This document shows, in pieces, positions 1 to 5,428 of a DNA stretch of 5,653 bases. Every line of letters starts with the position of its first letter. Position 1 is the first letter of the stretch. This DNA comes from CAZFGN01 sp964518695 (GTDB lineage: Bacteria > Patescibacteriota > Minisyncoccia > UBA6257 > Colwellbacteraceae): contig CAZFGN010000033.1 of NCBI GenBank assembly GCA_964518695.1, forward strand, positions 1 to 5,653, written 5' to 3'. The notes under the pieces were generated by a model. That model was not told the DNA's origin, ran no database searches, and saw nothing but the letters and a program-made list of their open reading frames with translations. Position numbers and translations under genes: made by a program.

Positions 1-188
1 TAAGGGGTGACGGCGACTTTGTTCCACTTGTTGAGTATTTGAAATGGGGTTTGGGACGAACCGTTGAGGTAGCCGCTTTCGGTCGCACGACTTCGGGCCG
101 TCTTAAGGAATCAGCAGATTCATTTGTTGATTTAGAGGGTTTGCCGGGCGTGCTTTTTAAGATTACTAGAAAGGCTAAAAAACAATAA
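1..188 (+). CDS. NYN-domain (LabA/DUF88-like) protein, 3' end only
   Basis: The 5' part of this gene lies outside the window. The first full codon begins at base 3, and 61 residues are visible before a TAA stop. The fragment opens with GDGDF (residues 2-6), the acidic motif of NYN/PIN-like metal-dependent ribonuclease folds. VEVAAF, a TTSGRL stretch and ADSFVDL follow, the usual order at the C-terminal half of LabA/DUF88 proteins. The chain ends in a short lysine-rich tail (ITRKAKKQ). Family members are thought to cleave RNA with a cluster of aspartates; the two Asp of GDGDF are present, while the N-terminal acidic residues cannot be checked. An arginine precedes GDGDF where I would expect Ser or Thr. 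The stop codon is only 2 bases before the pnp start, so the two are probably co-transcribed and may both act on RNA decay. Family assignment is by motif recall, and the exact substrate is unknown. Confidence 0.78.
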   Translation, partial: RGDGDFVPLVEYLKWGLGRTVEVAAFGRTTSGRLKESADSFVDLEGLPGVLFKITRKAKKQ

Positions 189-190
189 TA

Positions 191-2284
191 ATGGATTTAA
201 AAAGAAAAAAATTTGAGCTCGTTGTAAACGGCCGTAAGTTGGAACTGGTTGTATCGAATATTGCCGGACAGGCCAATTCAGCGATTATGGCTACATATGG
301 AGAGAGTACAGTTTTGGTAACCATTGTGATGGGAAACGAGGACAGAAAAATTGATTATCTGCCCCTTTCAGTGGATTACGAAGAGAAATTTTATGCCGCC
401 GGAAAAATTATCGGCAGCCGCTTTATCCGTAGAGAGGGCAGGCCGTCGGACGAGGCAATCTTATCAGGAAGATTAGTAGACAGGGCCATTAGGCCTCTTT
501 TCAATCATCGCATTCGTCGCGACATACAGGTTGTGGTTACTATCCTTTCGTATGATGAAGAAAACGACCCAGATTTAATTGCCCTGAATGCCGTCTCTGC
601 CGCTCTTAGTATTTCTGACATTCCATGGAATGGTCCTGTTGCTGGGGTGAGGGTCGCGAAGGTGAACGGCAAGCTGGTCATAAATCCTCTTCTTAGTGAA
701 TTGGGCACCGAAGACGTGAAATTCGAAACCTTTGTGGCCGGATCTCGGGACAAAATAAATATGATTGAGCTTAGTGGCGATGACGTGAGCGAAGAAGAAA
801 TCATGGAAGCATTCAACCTGGCTGTCTCTGAGATAGGGGAAATATTGGATTTCCAAACAGGCATCGCAAAAGAAATCGGTCAAAAAAAAGTGGACATGAA
901 ACTTGCGGAGCCACCGGAGGAGCTTAAAAAAGCAGTCCGTGATTTTTTGGAGACGAAATTGGAAAAAGCAATCTATGTTAAAGATAAGCCTGACAGAGAA
1001 AATAATTTGGAAAAACTGAAAAAGGATTTGGTTTTCCATTTGAATGAATCCGGTTTTCTCGGTCTCGACATTGATGCCGTGACCCATATCTTTGATGAGG
1101 AAGTTGACTCTATTGTCCATGCGAAAATCTTAAAAGAAGATCTGCGTCCTGATGGCAGAAAGCTTGACGAGTTGAGAGAGTTGTATGGAGAAATCGGTCT
1201 TCTTCCGCGCGTACACGGTTCATCTCTTTTTGTTCGGGGCAACACCCAGGCATTAGCCATTGTTACTTTGGCTCCTCCCGGCGCCGAACAACTCGTAGAA
1301 ACCATGGAACAATCTTACAAAAGGCGATTTATGTTGCATTACAATTTCCCGGCATTTTCCGTTGGTGAAGCTCGGACTAATAGAGGGCCGGGACGCAGGG
1401 ATATAGGTCATGGTGCTCTAGCCGAAAAAGCTATGAGGGTGCTCATTCCATCAAAAGAAGATTTTCCCTACACTATAAGAGTGGTATCAGAAATCCTTTC
1501 GTCTAACGGCTCCTCCTCAATGGCCACGGTTTGCGCCTCGAGTATGGCATTGATGGACGCTGGAGTTCCCATTAAGAAACCGGCAGCGGGTATTGCTATG
1601 GGGCTAATGAGTGATGACAAGGGTAATTACAAAATTTTGACAGACATCCAAGGGCCAGAAGATCACCACGGCGATATGGACCTGAAGGTCGCGGGTACCA
1701 AAGACGGCGTTAATGCCATTCAAATGGATGTTAAAATAGGAGGGGTCACTTTTGAGATTTTAGGGAAAGCTCTAATCCAAGCTAAGAGAGCCAGACTGGA
1801 AATCCTCGAATGTATAAGTACAGTAATTGCCGAACCCCAAAAAGATTTATCAAGGTTCGCTCCACGGGTTCTTGTTTTAAATATTGACCCAAGTAGGATA
1901 GGTGAAGTTATAGGCCCCGGCGGTAAAATTATCAATGGTATTATCGCGAGAACGGGAGCAACCATTGATATAGATCAGGGTGGAATAGTTTACGTTGGCG
2001 GCAGCAAAGAGGCCTCGGAAGCTGCTGCGGGAGAAATCAAATCTATTTTAAAGGAATTCGAGATCGGTGAAATAATTGAGGGGCCAGTCATTAAAATCCT
2101 TGACTTTGGTGCCATCGTTGATTTGGGTGGCGGCCGTGACGGTATGATTCATGTTTCAGAACTTAAAGACGGTTTCGTGGAAAATGTAGCTGATGTTGTG
2201 AAGCTTGGAGACAACGTTCGGGCTAAAGTTGTGAGAACGGATAACGGAAGAATTGCCTTATCTCTCAAACAGTTAAAAGCCTAA
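191..2284 (+). CDS. pnp: Polynucleotide phosphorylase (PNPase)
   Basis: PNPase is a cytoplasmic 3'-to-5' exoribonuclease that uses phosphate to release nucleoside diphosphates and can run in reverse as an RNA polymerase; the family works as a ring-shaped trimer. All domains are visible in order: RNase PH-1 (about 8-145, with FIRREGRPS at 78-86, the RNA-binding loop that is FFRR in E. coli), the helical linker domain (about 240-305), RNase PH-2 (from RPDGR at 319-323 to about 545), KH (GPGG loop at 575-578) and S1 (about 626-694). Catalytic-site residues by alignment from memory with E. coli are D491, D497 and K499 (E. coli D486, D492, K494), H407 and the phosphate-binding SSS at 441-443. At 697 residues it is full length but ends right after S1, so it lacks the C-terminal extension seen in some proteobacteria. 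The ATG follows the upstream stop by 2 bases, and there is no Shine-Dalgarno, only an A-rich run. The usual neighbour rpsO is not immediately upstream; a NYN gene is there instead. Confidence 0.98.
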   Translation: MDLKRKKFELVVNGRKLELVVSNIAGQANSAIMATYGESTVLVTIVMGNEDRKIDYLPLSVDYEEKFYAAGKIIGSRFIRREGRPSDEAILSGRLVDRAIRPLFNHRIRRDIQVVVTILSYDEENDPDLIALNAVSAALSISDIPWNGPVAGVRVAKVNGKLVINPLLSELGTEDVKFETFVAGSRDKINMIELSGDDVSEEEIMEAFNLAVSEIGEILDFQTGIAKEIGQKKVDMKLAEPPEELKKAVRDFLETKLEKAIYVKDKPDRENNLEKLKKDLVFHLNESGFLGLDIDAVTHIFDEEVDSIVHAKILKEDLRPDGRKLDELRELYGEIGLLPRVHGSSLFVRGNTQALAIVTLAPPGAEQLVETMEQSYKRRFMLHYNFPAFSVGEARTNRGPGRRDIGHGALAEKAMRVLIPSKEDFPYTIRVVSEILSSNGSSSMATVCASSMALMDAGVPIKKPAAGIAMGLMSDDKGNYKILTDIQGPEDHHGDMDLKVAGTKDGVNAIQMDVKIGGVTFEILGKALIQAKRARLEILECISTVIAEPQKDLSRFAPRVLVLNIDPSRIGEVIGPGGKIINGIIARTGATIDIDQGGIVYVGGSKEASEAAAGEIKSILKEFEIGEIIEGPVIKILDFGAIVDLGGGRDGMIHVSELKDGFVENVADVVKLGDNVRAKVVRTDNGRIALSLKQLKA

Positions 2285-2296
2285 TAGGTAGTTAAG

Positions 2297-2305
2297 TTAT
2301 CCACA
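2297..2305 (+). promoter_or_regulatory. Consensus DnaA-box 9-mer (TTATCCACA)
   Basis: The 9-mer TTATCCACA matches the high-affinity DnaA box consensus TTWTNCACA exactly. It lies 12 bases after the pnp stop and 18 bases before the TATAAT of the next promoter, so it covers the position where a -35 box would be expected. It is a single copy with no cluster, so an origin is unlikely. If it is functional, DnaA would be expected to act as a transcription regulator here. It may also be chance. Confidence 0.3.
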
Positions 2306-2324
2306 CCCAAAATTTTTTTGGTGT
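2303..2324. repeat. Imperfect inverted repeat, possible operator
   Basis: Two 10-base arms (ACACCCAAAA and TTTTTGGTGT, read allowing one mismatched pair) flank a 2-base centre, giving 9 of 10 paired positions. The palindrome starts inside the DnaA-box 9-mer and ends on the first base of the TATAAT. This position suits a repressor or activator site. As an RNA terminator for pnp it is poor, because the T run is in the loop and the 3' arm is followed by ATAATC rather than T residues. Confidence 0.35.
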
Positions 2325-2329
2325 ATAAT
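2324..2329 (+). promoter_or_regulatory. -10 element (TATAAT) of the membrane-protein gene
   Basis: This is a perfect sigma-70-type -10 hexamer. There is no good -35: the hexamer at 17-base spacing (2301-2306) is CCACAC. Normal initiation about 7 bases after the hexamer would start the transcript near 2336, leaving about five bases before the ATG at 2341. The mRNA would then be almost leaderless. The lack of a -35 suggests activator dependence or a relaxed promoter. Confidence 0.5.
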
Positions 2330-2340
2330 CAAAGTAACCT

Positions 2341-3570
2341 ATGGACGAAGAAATAAAAAAAGTTGATCCCGCTTCACCAAGTGAAGTGCCCTCGGGTATG
2401 CCGCCAATTCCTCCATCCGCTCCAACTCCTGAACCGTCCTCTCCACCAATCAACATGGTTCCCCCACCCCCGTCATTTACCCCTCCGCCGACGCCTCAAC
2501 CGAATATGCCGCCAATTCCTCCGCCTCCCATGGGAACTCCGACTCAACCAAGCTTCTCTGTGCCGCAGCCATTTATGCCACCCCAGCCTAAGTTTGAACC
2601 AGTCGGGCGCGCCGTAACTTCAAGCCCAATCCCATCAACTCCCGCGCCTGATATTGGCATAAGAACAATGGCAAGCGATTTATCCTCCCTTAAATCTTCT
2701 GGTGGATTAGAAGCCAAACCGAAAATTTTTAATCCCGAAGAATTTACTAAAGAGCCGGTTTTTGAATCTCCCCGATCAGTTTCTGGCGGAACAGTTAAAA
2801 TAATCCCGACCAAATCGGGTCCCAAAATCTTGCTTATAAGCTTAGGAATAATTGTTTTTGTGGCTATTGCCGGTGCCGTGATTTATTTCCTTGTTTTGCC
2901 AATGATTTTTTCAAGAGAAAAGTCGCCGGTTGTTGAATCTCCAACTGTGCCCGTTGTTAATGTGCAACCACCAATCGAAACTAGTCCACCCCTTATCCAT
3001 CAATCTTTTTTCATTGCCCCTATCTCTGTTTCCAAGCCCCTCCCTATGAACTTGGCGAATCTTGACTTAGCCGGGATGAACTCGGCCTTATCCGCGGTTT
3101 CAAGCAGTATTCCGCTTCAGACTGCTAAAGAAGTAGTCCTTATGGTAAGCGGCTCCGTCCCAGAGGCGGCAAGTTTTCTATCTGTGGCTTTTCCAGAAAT
3201 GGACAAAAATTTTGTTGTGAGTAACTTCGAGAAAGATTTTACCGCCTTCCTCTATCGCGACGTGAACGGATCTTGGCCTGGTTACATTTTTCGTTTGAAA
3301 CCTGGCACAGATCCTGGCCAAGTAGCAAGTGCTCTAAGGGTTATCGAGACGTCAACTAATATCCCTAACCTCTATCTTACGAACCCGGGAACTTCTAATC
3401 CCACTGGGTTTAAAGATGGTTTGAAGATAGGAGGAAAAGCTATTCGCTACCTTTCCTTTAATGCTCCCGGCTCTTCCTTTGACTACGGTTGGTTCAATAA
3501 CTATTTAATGGTAACCACTTCGTTTGATGGTTTCAAAGAAGCGCTCAAGCTATTAGGGTCCTCTTCATGA
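2341..3570 (+). CDS. Proline-rich bitopic membrane protein, unknown function
   Basis: I do not recognise the family. The 409-residue chain has four parts. (a) A short charged start (MDEEIKK) leads into a proline-rich region, residues 10-90, with 35 prolines, including PPPP, PPP and two copies of MPPIPP (20-25 and 56-61). (b) A less proline-rich segment, about 100-160, contains IRTMASDLSSLKSSGG at 107-122 and basic residues just before the membrane. (c) One hydrophobic segment spans about 163-186; the lysines before it predict an N-terminus in the cytoplasm. (d) A Pro/Val linker to about 217 precedes an exported domain, 220-409, that looks folded, with VVLMVSG, WPGYIF and NNYLMVTTS as strand-like stretches. 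There are no cysteines and no obvious catalytic motif. The start is firm: a TAA lies in frame 4-6 bases upstream, and a TATAAT sits just before it. It ends in TGA. The layout resembles cell-surface or scaffold proteins of Patescibacteria, but that is an impression. Confidence 0.85.
   Translation: MDEEIKKVDPASPSEVPSGMPPIPPSAPTPEPSSPPINMVPPPPSFTPPPTPQPNMPPIPPPPMGTPTQPSFSVPQPFMPPQPKFEPVGRAVTSSPIPSTPAPDIGIRTMASDLSSLKSSGGLEAKPKIFNPEEFTKEPVFESPRSVSGGTVKIIPTKSGPKILLISLGIIVFVAIAGAVIYFLVLPMIFSREKSPVVESPTVPVVNVQPPIETSPPLIHQSFFIAPISVSKPLPMNLANLDLAGMNSALSAVSSSIPLQTAKEVVLMVSGSVPEAASFLSVAFPEMDKNFVVSNFEKDFTAFLYRDVNGSWPGYIFRLKPGTDPGQVASALRVIETSTNIPNLYLTNPGTSNPTGFKDGLKIGGKAIRYLSFNAPGSSFDYGWFNNYLMVTTSFDGFKEALKLLGSSS
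2397..2522 (+). repeat. Pair of 18-base direct repeats in the proline-rich coding region
   Basis: TATGCCGCCAATTCCTCC occurs at 2397-2414 and again at 2505-2522, exactly 108 bases (36 codons) apart and in the same frame. Both copies encode MPPIPP. The identity extends to third codon positions, which suggests recent internal duplication or slippage rather than amino-acid bias alone. The sequence between them is not clearly repeated. Confidence 0.7.
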
Positions 3571-3586
3571 AGCTTGATTTCTAGAT

Positions 3587-3615
3587 TTGACTAAGTCTAC
3601 TTAATATAGTAGACT
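3587..3615 (+). promoter_or_regulatory. Candidate promoter for nusA-ppa-clpP
   Basis: TTGACT (3587-3592; five of six to TTGACA) is followed by a 17-base spacer and TAGACT (3610-3615; four of six to TATAAT). Transcription would start near 3622, about 46 bases before the nusA ATG. TATAGT at 3605-3610 is a better hexamer but its 12-base spacing to TTGACT is too short. This is the only plausible promoter in the gap, and the -10 is weak. Confidence 0.42.
3595..3614. repeat. Perfect 7-bp inverted repeat inside the nusA promoter
   Basis: GTCTACT and AGTAGAC are exact reverse complements around a 6-base centre (TAATAT). The repeat fills most of the -35/-10 spacer and overlaps the proposed -10, which is a typical operator position. 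As RNA in read-through from the upstream gene it would form a hairpin, but no T run follows (TGTTAAAA), so it is not a standard terminator. Confidence 0.5.
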
Positions 3616-3625
3616 GTTAAAACTG

Positions 3626-3649
3626 AAGGGCCCGCGTGAACGGGCCTTT
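3626..3649 (+). terminator. GC-rich hairpin: weak terminator or nusA leader attenuator
   Basis: Bases 3626-3634 pair with 3641-3649 in a 9-bp stem. Six of the pairs are consecutive G-C pairs, one is G-U and two are A-U; the loop is CGTGAA. The only T residues are the three at the 3' end of the stem, and an A-rich run follows. It may therefore be a weak intrinsic terminator, or one dependent on NusA, rather than a strong one. It ends 18 bases before the nusA start. If the promoter at 3587-3615 is real, the hairpin lies at the very 5' end of the nusA transcript, where it could attenuate transcription or protect the RNA. Confidence 0.55.
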
Positions 3650-3667
3650 AAAAATAAAAAACAACAA

Positions 3668-4915
3668 ATGGATTTAAAAGCGTTGATACAAGGCGTAAGT
3701 CAAATCGCTGAAGACAAGAAAATAGAAGCTAAAAAAGTTTTCGAGGCCATCGAAGGCGCTTTAGCCGCCGCTTATAAGAAAGAATACATGAGTCGAAGCT
3801 CGATTATAGATTCTACTCTAGACCCGGATACGGGCGAGTTGTCTTTCCGGCAAGTTAAAGAAGTGGTTGACGAGGCTACTGTAAGAATGGTAGATGCTGA
3901 AAGCGATATTACGGAGTATAAAGAGAAAGAACTAAAAGACGACGAAACGCCACTGCCACGTTACAATGCGGACCGCCATCTCCTTTTGGATGAGGCTCGT
4001 AAAATAAAGAAAGACGCGAAAGTGGGCGATGAGATAGAATTACCTTTGGAAACCCATACGGACTTTGGTCGCATTGCCGCGCAAACAGCTAAACAAGTGA
4101 TTATTCAGAAATTAAGAGAAGCGGAAAGAGATTCTATTATTTCCGAGTTCAAAAACAAAGAAGGCCAAGTGATGAGCGGCGTAATCCAACGTTTTGAAAG
4201 AGGTGGTGTTTATGTTGACTTAGGTCGAGCAGTGGGAGTTATGTTCTCCAACGAATCAATCCCCGGAGAATATTACAAAACAGGCGAACGTTTGCGCTTT
4301 TACATTTTAGCTGTTCAGACGGAGGGCAGAACCGCTGGCATTATCCTTTCACGGGCGCACCCGAAGTTTATAAGCAAGCTTTTTGAAATGGAGGTTCCCG
4401 AAATTGCAGACAAGGTGGTAGAAATTAAAGCTATCGCTAGAGAACCTGGTAATCGCACGAAAATCGCGGTTTTCTCGAATATTGAGGGCGTTGACCCAGT
4501 CGGATCATGCGTTGGTCAGCGCGGCACGAGAGTTATGGCGGTAAACAGTGAATTGGGTCAGGAAAAGCTAGATATTGTAGAGTGGTCAGAAGATCCGGAA
4601 AAGTTTATCGCTAATGCCCTATCTCCCGCTAAAGCGAGATCGGTTGGAATACTATCCAGACGGGAAGCAATAGTTTTAGTGGCTGATGATCAATTAAGTT
4701 TAGCTATTGGTAAAGGCGGACAAAACGTAAGGTTGGCTGCCAAACTTACCGGTTGGAAAATAGACGTCCGCTCGCAGTCGAGGCCCAATGAAACGCAAGA
4801 AGGAGGCGTAGCTGTAGCGGACAAAGAAAATGCGCCTGCCGAAGGCGAGGCCGTGGGGGGCACAATTGAAAAAACTGACAAACCAGTCTATCGTAAAGTA
4901 GAAGACGAAGATTAA
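3668..4915 (+). CDS. nusA: Transcription termination/antitermination factor NusA
   Basis: NusA binds RNA polymerase and nascent RNA, promotes pausing and modulates intrinsic termination and antitermination. Domains in order: an N-terminal RNA-polymerase-binding domain (1 to about 160; FEAIEGALAAAYKK near 25-38 is typical), S1 (165 to about 229, ending ILSRAHP), KH1 (REPGNRTKIAV from 258; VGSCVGQRG at 278-286) and KH2 (GKGG at 348-351, then QNVRLAAKLTGWKIDV). A 48-residue acidic tail of low complexity closes the 415-residue chain; the alpha-proteobacterial/E. coli style AR repeats are absent. The first domain is about 30 residues longer than in E. coli by recalled alignment, with a charged extra segment at roughly 71-107. 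No Shine-Dalgarno precedes the ATG, only AAAAAACAACAA. The usual rimP-nusA-infB context is missing: a membrane-protein gene lies upstream and ppa follows after 20 bases. A hairpin in the leader could allow autoregulation. Confidence 0.97.
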   Translation: MDLKALIQGVSQIAEDKKIEAKKVFEAIEGALAAAYKKEYMSRSSIIDSTLDPDTGELSFRQVKEVVDEATVRMVDAESDITEYKEKELKDDETPLPRYNADRHLLLDEARKIKKDAKVGDEIELPLETHTDFGRIAAQTAKQVIIQKLREAERDSIISEFKNKEGQVMSGVIQRFERGGVYVDLGRAVGVMFSNESIPGEYYKTGERLRFYILAVQTEGRTAGIILSRAHPKFISKLFEMEVPEIADKVVEIKAIAREPGNRTKIAVFSNIEGVDPVGSCVGQRGTRVMAVNSELGQEKLDIVEWSEDPEKFIANALSPAKARSVGILSRREAIVLVADDQLSLAIGKGGQNVRLAAKLTGWKIDVRSQSRPNETQEGGVAVADKENAPAEGEAVGGTIEKTDKPVYRKVEDED

Positions 4916-4935
4916 TAATAAAAACTGAAACATTA

Positions 4936-5415
4936 ATGGTTATAGATATTGTTGTAGAAATTACGAAAGGCTCGCGCAATAAATACGAAATTGATAAAGA
5001 AAGCGGTAGAATAAGGCTCGATCGGGTTTTGTCGAGCTCTGTTAGTTACCCGGCTGATTACGGATTCTTGCCCAACACTCTTTACGAAGATGGTGACCCA
5101 TTGGATGTTCTCGTAATCAATCGCTTCGCTACGGTCCCCGGTTGCGTTGTTCCTGTTCGCCCAATAGCGGTTTTTAAGATGATAGATTCCGGATCGTCTG
5201 ATGAGAAAATTATTGCTGTTCCAGACGGCGACAAATACTACAAAGAATGGAGCGATCTTAGAGATATTCCGGAAGCTTTAAAAAATGAGATTGAGGAGTT
5301 CTTTAGGACCTATAAAAACCTAGAGAAAGGAAAGTATGTCGAAGTTAAAGGTTGGGATGGAGTGAAACTGGCCGATGAAATAATCCAAAAATCACTGGAG
5401 GTTGTTAAAAAATAA
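4936..5415 (+). CDS. ppa: Family I soluble inorganic pyrophosphatase
   Basis: This cytoplasmic enzyme hydrolyses pyrophosphate to two phosphates with Mg2+, pulling DNA, RNA and aminoacyl-tRNA synthesis forward. The signature DGDPLDV begins at D52. By recalled alignment with E. coli the active-site set is complete: E8, K16, E18, R30, Y38, Y42, D52, D54, D57, D84, D89, K91, Y126 and K127, with AVP after K91 and LEKGK after K127 also typical. At 159 residues it is somewhat shorter than the 176-residue E. coli enzyme, mainly at the N-terminus. The ATG follows the nusA stop by 20 bases with no separate terminator, and clpP starts 13 bases later, so these genes likely share an mRNA. There is no Shine-Dalgarno (AAACTGAAACATTA). 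An in-frame GTG or ATG further downstream would lose E8, which supports this start. Confidence 0.97.
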   Translation: MVIDIVVEITKGSRNKYEIDKESGRIRLDRVLSSSVSYPADYGFLPNTLYEDGDPLDVLVINRFATVPGCVVPVRPIAVFKMIDSGSSDEKIIAVPDGDKYYKEWSDLRDIPEALKNEIEEFFRTYKNLEKGKYVEVKGWDGVKLADEIIQKSLEVVKK

Positions 5416-5428
5416 AAAGAACTAAACT

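Noticed and set aside
575..1120. Long open frame on the minus strand opposite pnp
   Set aside because: It lies wholly within the clear PNPase coding region, its translation has no recognisable domain, and it overlaps two other minus-strand open frames there, as expected for antisense shadows.
1913..1924. GPGG rather than GKGG in the PNPase KH loop as a lost RNA-binding residue
   Set aside because: Proline at this place is common in PNPases of other bacteria as I recall (for example the IGP start of the loop in Bacillus), so it is not a defect.
2297..2305. Replication origin suggested by the DnaA box
   Set aside because: Only one consensus box is seen, with no clustered copies, no AT-rich unwinding region of size and no dnaA or dnaN nearby.
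2303..2324. Intrinsic terminator for pnp
   Set aside because: The T run forms the loop side of the palindrome and no T tract follows the second arm.
2363..2617. Second plus-strand open frame over the proline-rich region
   Set aside because: The C-rich repetitive sequence keeps other frames open; the product is a low-complexity Arg/Leu/His string with no start signal.
4866..4894. Possible promoter TTGAAA-17-TATCGT at the end of nusA, upstream of ppa
   Set aside because: The -10 matches only four of six and the site is inside the nusA tail coding sequence; such matches are common by chance, and the tight spacing favours co-transcription.
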